Assembly (NCBI GenBank): GCA_965153355.1
Contig: OZ231126.1
Location: forward strand, 75,206,001-75,270,000
Origin: Flaccisagitta enflata
Taxonomy: Eukaryota; Chaetognatha; Sagittoidea; Aphragmophora
DNA: 64,000 nucleotides
Direction: 5' to 3'
A program made the position numbers and the translations under genes. Below, in pieces: positions 12,560 through 24,356 of the stretch (position 1 is the stretch's first letter; every line of letters begins with the position of its first letter). The notes under the pieces are model-generated. The model was not told where the DNA came from. It was given only the letters and a program-made list of their open reading frames with translations, and did not search any database.

Positions 12560-12946
12560 TGGGCAGCGGCTCCAAAGGTGTCAATGATCTATATTTTCAC
12601 ACATATGGGTAATTTTCTCCCCCCCCCCCTCCCCGACTGAAATCCTAGTCTCAAGACCTAGATCCCAGTCTCAACCCCAAATCCCAGGCTCGAGACCCAA
12701 ATCCCAGCCTCGAGGCCCAAATCCCAGTCTGGAGGCCCAAATCCCAGCCTTAAGGCTCAACTTCCATCCTCAAGGCCCAAATCCAGCCCCTTGAGGCCCA
12801 AATCCAGCCCAAGTGCTAGAAGAAAGAGAAGGAGAAAATTTCCCATGTATGTGAACGCAAAAGTCATCGACCCCTTTAGCTGCTCCGCTCCCTCCCTTAA
12901 TTTTAGGCACAACCTACTTAGGCAGGGCACGGGCACCGCTGACCAT
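12560..12946. mobile_element. TIR element with (CCCAAATCCCAGCCTCAAGG)n body
   Basis: The left end carries GGGCAGCGGCTCCAAAGGTG then TCAATGATCTATATTTTCAC, and the right end the inverse, with GTGAACGCAAAAGTCATCG and CCCCTTTAGCTGC. The body (12640-12815) is degenerate 20-bp repeats of the CCCAAATCCCAGCCTCAAGG type. A second copy is at 29058-30135. Confidence 0.75.
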
Positions 12947-13211
12947 CTAAAGCTTTTGCGACTATTTTTCTTTTTTCTTCTTTTTCTCTCATTTCCAGAA
13001 ATAGAATGACGATCCGGGAAGCCGGATGAGCAGAAAGGCGGAAATTGACATTGGATCTAGAACTTCTTACTAGAACTAGAAGACAAAAATGAAATTCAGT
13101 AGAACGTCTAGCTAAATGTTGATGGGAAAACATCCGCAGGAAAAAAACCGAAAAGAAATGAGAATGATATGTAAATCAGCTCGGATCCATTCCCAGTCGT
13201 TTCAGCTCTCA

Positions 13212-13216
<5 letters not shown>

Positions 13217-13305
<89 letters not shown>
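13217..13305. repeat. (CT)n microsatellite
   Basis: About 45 CT units, followed by short AGAGACAGAGACAG repeats at 13435-13480. Confidence 0.97.
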
Positions 13306-13309
<4 letters not shown>

Positions 13310-13744
13310 GAGCCTTTCTCCTCTCACTCAGTTAACCCAAGCAGCCATTCTGATTCTTCCCATGACTTTACTGCTAATTGAATATCCTTCACTTCTGCTG
13401 ACTTGACGTCAAAAATCAACGCAGGAGGAGCCAGGGCAGAGACAGAGACAGAGACAGATATAAAGAGAGACGGAGAGAGAGCGGGAAGGGCGACTGATGC
13501 GTCTGAAATCGGAAATGTGCTGCATGGCGGGATGTCAATAGAGACTCAAACTACCGTCAGGCTAGAAAGAGCGTAGTCGCGTTACCGTAACATGGCATGA
13601 TGTCGAACAGGATGAAAATTTTACCTGATATACTACACAATCTATAATTTTATTAGTTAAAGTATCTCACTATCTTGCTAAAATGTGTGTGACAAACATT
13701 ATGGAACATGACTACCTAATGAAATTAACTTATAGGAATATCAG

Positions 13745-14270
13745 TGACAGAAAATGTGTTTTTGTTGGCTAACGATTCCATTTTTGTAGCATTACTACTC
13801 TTTATCACTCACATAATTATAAGTTACTTGAGATTACTAATTTTGTCGCATTTTGCTGCTGGAGACATGTGCCTTTTGATTTTATCTTTTTGCATTTTTA
13901 TATTCTTGGCGTGTTTTATCATTTGGAAGTCTTGGTTTGTGATTTAGTCTCGTTTTATCAGTTTGTCATGCCTAATTTTCCTTATATTGTTGAGTCTGCA
14001 GGTGGTGTAAACTGTCCCAGTTAATAGATTTCTCTATGAATATATGACTATGTAAATTGATAGGCTTTACATTTCATCCACATCATTATTAAATTAGACC
14101 AAATAAGGACAATGTTCGCTCAGCTAAATAGACATGTGAATCGTTAATAGTAAGAACAGACGGCAAGAAACTATGCCGTAAATTCATAGTAAAATCTAAT
14201 AAAAATCGACGCCATCTTTACTCGTCTATTCGTGTCTCCTGCCCTGACCCAAGGCTGCTGTCTTGCTCAG
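13745..14270 (+). repeat. 5' LTR
   Basis: Starts TGACAGAAAATGTG, matching TGTGGAAAATGTG at 18851. Shared blocks include GTGGTGTAAACTGTCC (GTGGTGGCAAACTGTCC in the other), GCTCAGCTAAATAGACATG, ACAAGAAACTATGCCG-like and GGCTGCTGTC near the end. The exact 3' boundary is uncertain by about 15 bases. Confidence 0.75.
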
Positions 14271-14280
14271 AGACAGCCCC

Positions 14281-14300
14281 TGGCGCCAGGGCGCCGGGAC
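14281..14300 (+). other. candidate primer-binding site
   Basis: TGGCGCCAGGGCGCCGGGAC lies a few bases after the 5' LTR. TGGCGCC is the usual beginning of a site complementary to a tRNA 3' end (GGCGCCA). The specific tRNA cannot be assigned here. Confidence 0.55.
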
Positions 14301-14612
14301 GTGATGTCAATGAGGAGAGACATGTGTCGGTAAATCGCTGATGAATCGTCCTTTTATCGTCGGAATGTATTTGCGCCTTTCCCCACGTGCAATTGGCGTC
14401 GGTGGTGGCGACCCTGATCTTGCATGCGAAATACCGTTGGGTGATGCTTAGCTGACGCTGAACTTTGTTGGCATGGTCGGTGAAGTAGCGAACCTGGTCA
14501 TTTCTGCGTGTAAATGTTGGGTGCTTGACTGACTCTGAATTTCGACGTGAATTAAGCAAGTGATTACGTCCAAGCAAAATGGACTCTAAAAACGTTATCG
14601 CGCCAGTTTCCA

Positions 14613-15464
14613 TTGGACGTTAAAATGTCTGCTCCATCGGCAACGATGGATGGGGGGGGTGTGCATGACACCTCAATTTCATCCTTGGCATCATATTTTG
14701 CGGGTTGCCAGCACGAACTCATCGTCGAGCTGCGTGAGATGCGTGCAAATGTGGTGGTTGCCCTCAACGAGACTCAAATGGCCTTTAACGACGTGTTAAC
14801 CGACCCAGACGACGAAATGGCGGCTGCAGATTCAGACTTTGCGCGTGATAGTCTTCAAGCAATTGTATATCGCTACCTCGCTAAAACCAACGACATTTCG
14901 AAATCAGGAGAGCTTGGTGGTGCATATGACTTGTGGACTTACTCTGCGAATAGCCTGAAAACTGTGCTAAGCAAATGGGCTAAGATTAATTTTTTCACAA
15001 CAGACTTGTATTCCGACAATTTCACGACAGCGGAGGAGATCCTTAGACATCGCCAACGTGCCCCTCATGAGCTGGGAGTGGGTGCAGAAGCGGTTGACGA
15101 GACATTGCAGCGTGTGAATTCGGGTGATCTGATTCGAGGTGGGGTAGGTGGCGCGTCAGAGCGGCGAGGTGTTAGGCCGACGCATCAGTCCTCCATGGAT
15201 GGAACGGCGCATGAGCCGGTACACGAGCAGCTCCAGCAGCGCCATCAGCAGCCACCAGCGTCTCAACAGGCTCGTCAACAACATCATCAACAGCGATGTC
15301 AGGTCAAAGGTGATTGGATGGCTAGAGCTGCGAATGGTGATGGTGAGATTGTCAGTAGATTGAATGGGATCATGAGCGATTGGAAGGAGTCAGCGTTGAT
15401 CCATTTGGCCATCAGCAACCACCCCAGAACGCCCGACAGGCTGGTGCCGAACCTCAGATATTAA
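14613..15464 (+). pseudogene. Gag N-terminal region of the LTR element
   Basis: An open frame of 283 codons starts 310 bases after the primer-binding site and begins MDVKMSAPSATMDGG. It encodes a mostly helical-looking acidic N-terminus (residues 20-110) and a Gln/His-rich stretch (about 205-230). It shows no motif I can name. Its position between the primer site and the zinc-knuckle frame makes it the likely Gag N-terminus. The frame ends at TAA before the core, and frames change again around 15730 and 15909, so the gene appears decayed. An alternative is a separate accessory frame. Confidence 0.5.
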
Positions 15465-15738
15465 TCGTATCATGCATCTCAGCCATTCTCATCCTCCTCC
15501 TCCATCTCCTTCTGCGTGACGTCAGGCGATTGTCAGCAGCTCGTGAGGCTTAATATCAATCCTTGTCAGATTGGCGGCACGAAGGTCCTTGCCAGCCTCC
15601 CATCACGGATCATTTCATTGATGAAAATTATTTCAAATTTGGAAAAGGCGGCCCTGAACACATATATCTTGTTGTCCCACAGATTGCCATTATTAAACAA
15701 AGAGATTTTTTGGAGCGGCAAATAATAGGAATTCTGAA

Positions 15739-16463
15739 ATGGATATGCTCTTGGAGTTACCACATTGGTTTAGTGGCCCTGTAGCTGATGTCATCATGAC
15801 GGCGACGATCGGTGTGACAGCAGAGACTGCCGCCGTTGAGTTGGAGAAGTGTTTTGAACGGATGGATATGATATTCCAAGGGGAGTTAAGCATGGTGGGC
15901 ATCCCTGCTTGGTGAATACACGTAAGCTCATAATCGCAACGCATGATTACAAGGCCCATTTTCTCCTATATGTGGAATTATTGAAGGCTGAAAAGATTGC
16001 GAGGGTGTGTGGAGAGGAAGAGATGTGTCATTCGGACAACAGAATTCGTGACATTCTCAATCACCGGATCCCTCATCTCGCTGACAAATTTTGGACGGAG
16101 GACTTTGAATCAAAACAAGATGGCCGGGGGAATTATAACTTCCATAATTTGGTAGAGTTGGTGGAACGATGGGCAATTATCAAAAGATATCAGGCGCTAC
16201 CCGACGAAGATTCCACCATGCGCGACCAACAGCGGCCAAATGGACTCTGCGGGATTTGTGGCCATCCCCATGCAACGTCTCAATGCCCCATTTTAATGGA
16301 CGTCTATGTCGATTCAAGGGTGGACATTTTATCAAAGCGCGAACTTTGTTACCATTGCCTAGAGAAGGGACACACTGCCAAAAACTGCAACAACAAACCT
16401 ACGTGTCAAATGTGCGGCCGAGTCCATGCAACAATCCTCCACGACCGTAATTTTAATCAATGA
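15739..16463 (+). pseudogene. Gag C-terminal region with three zinc knuckles (frameshifted)
   Basis: Gag binds the element's RNA and forms the particle. Codons from ATG 15739 read MDMLLELPHWFSGP to a stop at 15913. The reading then continues in another frame from 15909 (VNTRKLIIATHDY) to TGA after 16460, so one frameshift near 15909 breaks it. The C-terminus has three metal-binding knuckles: CGICGHPHATSQC (CX2CX3HX4C), CYHCLEKGHTAKNC (CX2CX4HX4C) and CQMCGRVHATILH (CX2CX3HX4H). Three knuckles separated by a CP-x-VDSR-x-RELCYHC spacer are characteristic of BEL/Pao Gag proteins. The upstream stretch RIRDILNHRIPHLADKFW also fits that family. Pol should follow and does not. Confidence 0.75.
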
Positions 16464-18850
16464 TTCACTCCTACCATCCATTCTGTCCTCTTCTTTGCCT
16501 CATTTCCGCTCGCGCGCCCTCCATGTCCTTCAAGTCGCGTGATTGCAACAGACGCGTCCCAGCGGCGGTGCGTGCCTGACTGTCCGGTGGAGTAGCCCTG
16601 AACAGCTGGATTTGGCGATGGGGCCTGGCGATGGGATGCAGTTCAATGTGTTCCATATCAACACTTCTAAAACGGATAAGTTCAATTGAAAGAATGATTG
16701 ACATTGACGATTGCTTGACTATGTTTAAACTGTGTCAAGTCGCTTCAATGGATATCCCTTTCTTTTCCCGCCCCTTATCTGTTTGGTGTTTTGATAACGT
16801 TTTTTCATCGTCTGTTTGGGTGTTTTCTTTATATTCACCCTACAGTAGCTTCCGGACGTTTTTCTCAGTTGCTAGAGCGCGGGCGTGATCACTTCCGGCC
16901 CACGCAGGAAGAAAGATGGCCGGCGCTCGTCGTCTCGGTCGTTTCCAAGATGGCGCCGATCTATCTCCCTTCCTCCGTCTTCTCCTCCTCCTCACCCATT
17001 GGCTACGTCTCTCTACTTTCGATGGGAGTAAAGAAGAAGAGGAATCTCCGAAAGTCGATTTCCGCGCTTTTCCTCGTCGTTTTAGGTGATGGGCCCTATT
17101 CTGTTTGATGTGTGTGTTTGTTCTCTCTCGTTCTTTTTCTCGTTCAGTTTTGTTAGCGTCTTATTCTCTCTCGTTCTCTTTCTTTTCTCTTTTTCGTTCT
17201 TTTTCTCGTTCTCTTTCTTGTTCTCCTTCTTCGTTCTCTTTCTTGTTCTCTTTCTTATTGCTTCTTTTTCTCGTTCTCTTTTCTCTTTCCTTTTCTTTCT
17301 TGTTCCGTTCTCTTTCTCGTTCTCTTTCTTATTCTCTCCCTCGTTCTCTTTTCGTTCTCTCTCGTTTTTATCCCTTTCCCGTGTTTCGTTTTCTCTCTTT
17401 TCTTTGTCGTCCTTTTTGTTTTCCTGCTTGTTTACTTCCCTTTCTCTCTTTCGTTAGTTTACTGTTCTGTTTTTTTTGTTTTTCTTTTTCTGGGCCCGAC
17501 TCTCTCCCTTGTGTACTCGACCTCCCCCCTCTCATTTCCTCTTTAGTCTCTTTTCCTTTTTCTCTTTTCCATGTTTTACGCCTTGCGTTTTTAGGGGGTT
17601 TGATCTCATGTTTGGGTTATCACCAATTGATAATTATCATTGGATTTCATTGTCGTTTTGCGTATCGCGTTTTTATTATGCAATTATCGTTATCGTTTTG
17701 CGTTTTGCGTTTTATCCTGTGTTAACGTGTCATTCACGTTTATTTTGGTTCTGATTATTTATTTTAGGTGTGATGTTTTTACTGTCATTGCTGCTTTTTA
17801 AACTCTTGTGTTTCTGGTCACGTTCCCATGTCTGGAAACACCACAAGGCCCCCAACCCCCCCAGAGCGCGCCCCCCCCCCCCCCCCCCCCCCCCCTTTAA
17901 CTAGGTAAATGCTCCTCAACGCCGGCTCTCTCGTGTCTCGTCTTTGTAGCCATGGTGGAATTGACTCTTTCGTGCGGGCGATCAAGTCAATTGTCAATAT
18001 GGCGGCGGCCCTTGTCTGCGCAACGATCCCTATATCTCAACAAAAGAAACCTCATCTACATGCGAGTGATTATTCTCCCGGACAGCATCGTGGTTGGGGT
18101 AGTGACGTGTTTGTTGAGTGGGGGGAGTTTTCAAGGGAGAAATAGAGAAAGGCGGGCGTTTAATTGCCCTTTATTGAGTCCCATCCCCTCCTGTCTTGTT
18201 GGGTGGTTCCGTTAGACGGGTTACCCTTTCACCCTTGGTATGGATGTTACTTTTTGGGTATGTTTCGGGCCTCCTTGGTCATTAGTCGTTGGTCATATCC
18301 CTCAAGTTGGTCCACTAGGGGTGGGTATCCCTTCTTTTCCTTTCTCTGCCTGGTGGTGGCGCTTCAAAGCCCCAAGGCGCCATTTAAGCTGCATTTATCC
18401 ATCGGCGGCAACGTTGGTAGGAAAACAAAGCTGGAACCGCTGCCTGGGGTTGCAGTGCCCCCAAGTGCGGGAATTGGGTGCTTACCCTGTAGACGGTGGG
18501 TAGAGGGTCTTAATGGGGGCAGAGGGAGCGTATTATTGACCTTAATTGTTTGAATTTTGCTATTTTTAGCTGTAGTTTTGTCGCCGATTTTGTCCTTTGG
18601 GTAGCATGGTCGGGTAAGGGGACGGGAAGGGGGTGTTTGTATATTGAGCAAGCTGCGAAGCAGTAGCACCCTTCGTCCCCAGGGGGGGAATGCGCGGGTG
18701 GTGTATGCTGGCTCGTTTGTGTGTCCCCATCCTTATCCGACCCCCCCCCTCTTTTTTTTTTATTTTTTTTTTTTGTGTTACCCTAAAATTTTTGCCCCCC
18801 TCTCGAAACTATTTTAGAAATTTATTTTAATTAAAATAAATTGGGGGGAT
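16464..18850 (+). other. LTR-element interior without pol
   Basis: No conserved pol motif is present. Instead there is a CpG-rich patch at 16865-16960 containing CACTTCCGG and AAGATGGCGCCG, a TCTCGTTCTCTTTCT-rich tract at 17110-17470, a run of about 28 C at 17869-17895 and G/T-rich sequence to the polypurine-like end. Confidence 0.6.
16888..16960 (+). promoter_or_regulatory. CpG-rich patch with ETS-like and YY1-like words
   Basis: CACTTCCGG (ETS-type) is followed about 25 bases later by AAGATGGCCGG and then CAAGATGGCGCCG (YY1-type initiator). In animals such words cluster at TATA-less promoters. Here they lie inside the LTR element downstream of gag, so a role is only a guess. Confidence 0.25.
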
Positions 18851-19399
18851 TGTGGAAAATGTGTCTTTTGTTGACCTTAGCGATGCCATTTTTTGTCACA
18901 TTGCCCTTTTGTGTCGCTTCCATAGCTGTACGGAGTTAGATTTTATTCTCTGTCGCTCCTTCATCCTGAAAATTTGCGTGTTTTTTACATTTTTTTGATT
19001 GGCATTTTTACCGTCATCGCGTCATTTTTATCGTTTATCGTTTTATTGTTTTATCGTTTATACCAGTCTGTACACTAATTTTTTCTCTTTTGTTCCATTT
19101 AGTGTCTTTTTTGAGAAGGTGTGGTGGCAAACTGTCCGTTGTGAATTTTACTTCACAAAAATAGACATATCGGCAGTGCCTTAGAACTACAACGGGCTTT
19201 ATCATTTCATCCACACCTCAATATGCAAATTAGACAAAAAAAGGACATGTTCACGCTCAGCTAAATAGACATGCGAATCGCTAAAAGCGTGAACAGACGA
19301 CAAGAAACTATGCCGTAATTTCACAGTACAATCTACCCACAATCGTCGCCGTCTTCAGTCGTCTAGTCGTGGCTCCTGACCTGACCCAGGCTGCTGTCA
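18851..19399 (+). repeat. 3' LTR
   Basis: Counterpart of 13745-14270, preceded by the polypurine-like TTGGGGGGAT. It ends near CTGCTGTCA at 19391-19399, directly before a CAA microsatellite. Confidence 0.75.
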
Positions 19400-19407
19400 G
19401 TCCAGCA

Positions 19408-19449
19408 ACAGCAATAACAACAACAACAACAACAGCAACAGCAACGCCC

Positions 19450-19514
<65 letters not shown>

Positions 19515-19520
19515 AAATAA
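19408..19520. repeat. (CAA)n microsatellite
   Basis: Mostly AAC/CAA triplets directly after the 3' LTR. Spurious Asn/Val/Leu/Cys homopolymer frames arise from it. Confidence 0.95.
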
Positions 19521-19624
19521 CAACAACAAAATTAACAACTACTACTACTACTGCAGCGACAATAACAACAAGAAAAAGACAGCAACAACGCGCAATCTGG
19601 ATATGATCATATATGAGTGGATGG

Positions 19625-20067
<443 letters not shown>

Positions 20068-20211
20068 AAGAAGTAGGGAAACAAAGATAAGGTTGATGCA
20101 TTTTGAGGCAGGACGAGACCACACATGATTTTTGCCGATAAGCAAAGCAGGTTTTGATTAGGGTTATCAGAACGAGACGGCACAAAAGTCATAATTATTA
20201 AGCAACTCTTG

Positions 20212-20412
20212 TATCTGATTGTTTTTTGTTACTTTTGTTTTTTTACTAACTAGAACAAAACAGAAAAACAATCTTAAATCCGCGAGTTTGGTTTGTTAAT
20301 CACAACTCAGATGACTTAAGAGGTGGTTGTGATAAAAATATCAGATTTTCGTCGTTTTGGCTGCAATATTAGGCTACTTTTCTTTATAAATCTGACTAAA
20401 AATCCGTGAGAT
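20212..20412. repeat. dispersed repeat, copy 2
   Basis: Second copy of the repeat at 6248-6475, with a few indels. Confidence 0.75.
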
Positions 20413-21130
20413 AGTTTTTGTCTCTTCATATATCCTGGCAGAAAATGAAATAAAAGTAAATTACTTTGCTGGCCACTTGATTTTAAGAAAAACAATTTGT
20501 CTTTCCTCCTGTTGAGCCGTCCGTCCATCCGTCCCTCCGTCCATCCATCCCTCCGTCTCTCTCATTTTTAAAGCAGTAGTAAGTAGGCTGATAGTGGCCG
20601 CCCCACAAAATGAAAAAACCTCAAAAAAAAGAAAAAAAAAAGGATAGGCTCACTAGTCAATCAAAAGAGCTAAGATCAATACTTCCTCAGCAGGTTATAA
20701 CTGACAGAATGAATAGAGACATGAATTGGACATTTACCCTAATTTACATGTAATCTCGAGATTGGCTTGTCAACGAAGTGCGAAAAATCGATCCTACACT
20801 AATCGATCAATCCATTGACATATATTGAAGGTCTCTACGCGCCAGCGATCGCGTTTTACAGTCAGAATGCGAATCAAGGTGGTCTAGACCGTATATTCTC
20901 GTCTAAATGGTGATCATTGTATTGTATTGTATTGTATTGTATTTGGTAAAAGCAGCAAGATTAGAAATATCAACGGCTTGCGAACAATTACCATGGCAAG
21001 CTCAAAAAAATCCGTAGATTTGTTTCCATTGAGGTCCATTGAAACACGTTACAATAAATAGGCAATAAAAATTGTATAAAAACAGAAACGAAAAACTGGG
21101 GAACAAGACTAAAGCGACGTGAGACACTAT
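20413..21130. other. non-coding stretch
   Basis: A CCGTCCATCC-type tetranucleotide tract at 20517-20560, a short (ATTGT)n at 20918-20942, otherwise unremarkable. No gene seen. Confidence 0.55.
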
Positions 21131-21136
21131 TTCAAG

Positions 21137-21471
21137 CATGGACGTAGGGGACGCCACGTCCACCACGTCCATGGACGTGGTAAAAGTTGGTCTTGAAAAC
21201 CAAGTCGGACTTGAATAAAGAGTAATTCAAGATTGAAAAAATTTAAAATTTCATTGAAAAAGACTAAAAAAGAGAAAATTTTAGCTAAGTTTGTTTGAAA
21301 TATCATAAAAAACCTTAAAACGAAAGATTTTCATTCATAAATGATGCAAAAAGTGAAATAATTACAATCTTTTTTAAAATTTTCCCTTTTTATGTAAGTC
21401 GGTCTTGATTCTGACTCGGTCTTGAAATCCTTAGTGGACGTGGCTAACTTCAGAGCTCCCCTACGTCCATG
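21137..21471. mobile_element. MITE-like element, TIR CATGGACGTAGGGGACGCC
   Basis: Starts CATGGACGTAGGGGA and ends TCCCCTACGTCCATG 335 bases later. A second internal pair is CCACGTCCATGGACGTGG near 21162 and TGGACGTGGC near 21434. It sits immediately after the 3' end of the LINE fragment at 21473-21700. Confidence 0.75.
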
Positions 21472-21472
21472 A

Positions 21473-21700
21473 TTTCAAGAAGACATCAAATGCATTTTCA
21501 GACGGGTCTTGAAAAAGGGGGAGTGACCTAATCGCCTTGAGATCAGAGGGAAGTGAATTCCAACCACTAACGGCTTCACGATTAAAAGTGCCGGTAGGAC
21601 TAGAACAGCGGGCAAGGGAAAAATTAAGGCCACTTTGTCTCAAATTATACCGATGAACGTCAGAAACCTGTGTGAAGCTTTGGCTGAGATACCGGCAGTG
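21473..21700 (-). pseudogene. LINE reverse-transcriptase C-terminal fragment
   Basis: On the minus strand the sequence reads VSDVHRYNLRQSGLNF, then SSPTGTFNREAVSGWNSLPS and AIRSLP. The Phe-Asn-x5-Gly-Trp-Asn-Ser-Leu-Pro core resembles the extreme C-terminus of non-LTR retrotransposon (LINE) reverse-transcriptase proteins. A one-base slip in the C/T run near 21517 shifts the frame. In the other frame it ends FKTRLKMHLMSS then stop, again family-like. Only about 70 codons survive, the usual 5'-truncated relic. Polymerase motifs lie outside the fragment and are absent here. Confidence 0.6.
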
Positions 21701-21793
21701 CTTTCACGCTCAAGGAAGAAATCCTGATAATAAGGTTTTATTCATTGGAAAAACATGATTATCATGTTTTTTCCTTGAGCGTGAAAGTACTAC
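21696..21793. repeat. 98-bp hairpin repeat
   Basis: GTGCTTTCACGCTCAAGGAA pairs with TTCCTTGAGCGTGAAAGTAC, and AAAACATGAT pairs with ATCATGTTTT at the centre, giving a near-continuous stem. Confidence 0.8.
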
Positions 21794-21867
21794 GGTGGTG
21801 GTAGGAGCAGATTCAAGGAAGATTTGAGGCGTGTTTCCAATGAAGATGACAAAAGTGATCACTCTCG

Positions 21868-22119
21868 TGAGACGTGTTTTCATTATGAAAATATACATTC
21901 ATGAATTTCAACTTGCTCACGAGGGGTTCAGAGAATTGAATGAGCAAGCCTGTAGTTGGTGCGAGTGAGCAAAGCGAATAAAGTGTGCAACAGTGTGCAG
22001 AGCAGTGTACACTATGCAGCGGAGCGAAGTGGACGAGTGAGCAGTGCGAGTGAATGAACATAACGAGCGACTAATTGCCCCTTTTGAAACGCGGTTGTCT
22101 GCGACCAGAGACGCGCCCC
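21868..22119. mobile_element. MITE family M (GGCGTTTCTAGT ends), minus copy
   Basis: Diverged copy of the roughly 250-bp family best seen at 35813-36071. Shared words are CATGAATTTCAACTTG, GAGCGAAGTGGACGAGTGAG, AACGAGCGACTAATTG and the terminal AGAGACGCGCCCC. Confidence 0.65.
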
Positions 22120-22121
22120 AT

Positions 22122-22146
22122 CTTTAGTCGCGTGCACGCGACTCTA
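22122..22146. repeat. solo hairpin AGTCGCGTGCACGCGACT
   Basis: A perfect 18-bp palindrome between family M and the element at 22161. It is followed by CTATGACCC rather than the usual CTACACCCC, so only the hairpin end survives. Confidence 0.7.
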
Positions 22147-22160
22147 TGACCCACTCCACT

Positions 22161-22930
22161 GTAGGCTATGGATTGGGCTAGGTGGCTCCTTGGGTATTTG
22201 GGTGAAAATTTTTATCTCTGTAAAATGGCTGAAACTATATAGAATAGTCAAAGTAACATATGATCATACATTACCAGTCCATATGGCAGCTTTTATGGCA
22301 TTTTTGAGTGAAAAAAAGCGCTCAAAGTGGACTTACTTTATTATTTTCAAATATTTGATCATGATATCTTTACTCTTTGACCAAAAAAATCGCACAAGGA
22401 CGCACAACATGAAACCTATGCTAAAATGTAGCTTAAGGTGTCCTGAATTGAGAATGCTATGGCTCAGGACGTACAGTTCCATACTTATTGCGATTTTCTG
22501 GGCCTAAAATGGACAAGTAATAATGTGGATAAAAATAAAAATCGATACTTGATTGGAAGAAAAATGAGGAAAATGAGCTAAATGAGCAAAAAAATGGTTT
22601 TTTTAAAGCACCTTTTTAAGGAATCTTCTTGAACAAAGACAAAAATTTCATTGATTTGGTCATAACTAAACAATTTAAATATTAAATGTAAGAGAATTTA
22701 ACTGTATTTTTCTCTTGATTTTCTTTAATTTCCCTTGTTTTGTATTCTAAGCTCATTAAGCTTTTAATCCGGTAGAAATGATTCAATATTGAGTATAAAT
22801 AGTTTCATAACATCTGAAATTATGCAGAAAAAGGTTTTTCACTCTGTAAACTTCATAAGGGGAAATAAAATGGAAAATATGTAATGTTAATCCGCAATGA
22901 GCCACCTAGCGCACATTTCAGCCCATGGTG
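22161..22930. mobile_element. MITE-like element, TIR GGGCTAGGTGGCTC, copy 1
   Basis: Begins GGCTATGGATTGGGCTAGGT and ends GAGCCACCTAGC...CAGCCCATGG. A same-orientation copy is at 59688-60607, sharing GGGTGAAAATTTTTATCTCT-like sequence and AATCGCACAAGGAC. AT-rich with no transposase. Confidence 0.8.
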
Positions 22931-23190
22931 CACTCTGTCCATCGGTTGGTCGGTCGGTTGGTCCATCCTTCTTTCCGTCCGTTTGTCCGCAATGCTTAGC
23001 TTTTTATCGTCGTTTTACCTCATTTTAAGTCATTTTAAGTAATTTAAAGTCATCTAAAGTCATTTTAGGTTTTGATTTTTTTTTTTGTCTTTTTTTGAAA
23101 TCTTGCCATATTTTGTCAATCTAAGTCATTTTAGTCTTTTAGTCTTTTAGTCTTATGGTCGTAACAACCGCACTCGACTGTAAGGCGTTG
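22931..23190. repeat. hairpin-family element with AAGTCATTTT body
   Basis: A GGTTGGTCGGTCGGTTGGTC array, then repeats of AAGTCATTTT/AAGTCATCTA (23010-23150), then TAAGGCGTTGGCCTTGTT. This is the same order and far end as in 26681-26893 and 34590-34808, but the hairpin-proximal end is absent. Confidence 0.7.
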
Positions 23191-23279
23191 GCCTTGTTCC
23201 CCATTCAATCAGAGTGGTGTATAGTCCATTCCAAAATTCAGTAGATACCACGCTCTCTTCGGCGCCTTTGTACCTGTGC

Positions 23280-23579
<300 letters not shown>

Positions 23580-23599
23580 ATGTATGGGTGAGTGTTTGG

Positions 23600-24356
23600 G
23601 AGTAATGTTATGCGAAGGGGAGAGACCAAAAGCCGGATCATCCAGCTCCTTGTGTGGTCTCTGTCCTGCCTCTCTCTCTCTTTTCCTTAGACGGATGGCC
23701 ATCCAGCTCTTCCATCATCCTCTCTATCATCCTCAGAGATTTCCCTAGTATAAAAGCGCACCTACGTTCATCGTAGCCAGTCTTTCTTACGCTTCGCAAG
23801 AGAGAACTCTGGTATCCGAGGCAAAGGCAGACACTTTTGGGCTTACATTTGGACTTTATATTCATCCTTATTTCCTATATCAGAGAGAGAGCTAGATATA
23901 TGATATGACAGACCATTCAGCATAATCACGTGTTGTCCAACTTTCATATCGTAGACTGAACTCAATTTGGGCATTCGAACAAAAAAATTCTTCCCAAGCA
24001 CTTTTCATGTTCCAATTTCATAACTTGCGACGGATCACCTTACAAAATTGAATTGGACATGACCTAGGCACTCCGTCATAAATATTACCGTAGTTATATA
24101 TTAACTATGAAAGGAATTTCTCTCATTAAAACAGCAACTATTTTCATACAACTGCGACATTGATGACGGGGAGCGCCTTGATCAAGTTCATTTATCGATA
24201 TTCCAATGAGAATGAGCTTAAGAATTTTGCAAATGGAACAGTAGAAAAGTGCTTCGAAATTTATTGTTTTATTCGAGTGCCCATCCTAAAAACAGCTTCT
24301 CGAAACAAAATTTGTAGTCCAAGAGCAAAAAAAAAAAGGAAAAACAAATTTCAAGA
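23600..24356 (+). other. region upstream of the MFS gene
   Basis: Non-repetitive AT-rich sequence up to the ATG at 24357. A TATAAAAG word occurs at 23750-23757, too far away to assign as promoter. No upstream exon recognised. Confidence 0.4.

Larger units (their letters stand above)
13745..19399 (+). mobile_element. LTR retrotransposon, BEL/Pao-like Gag, no pol visible
   Basis: Two diverged direct repeats (13745-about 14270 and 18851-about 19399) flank a 4.6-kb interior. A primer-binding-site-like TGGCGCCAGGGCGCCGGGAC lies at 14281-14300, and a polypurine-like AAATTGGGGGGAT ends at 18850 just before the right repeat. The interior encodes a Gag with three zinc knuckles (to 16463). I found no protease, reverse transcriptase, RNase H or integrase in 16464-18850 on any frame. 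It looks like a Gag-only non-autonomous element or an internally deleted and decayed one. The LTRs differ at many positions, so the insertion is old. No convincing target-site duplication was found. Confidence 0.75.

Noticed and set aside
17086-17725. Phe/Leu/Ser-rich plus-strand frames of 123 and 206 codons
   Set aside because: Produced by a TCTCGTTCTCTTTCT tract within the LTR element; no domain or splice context.
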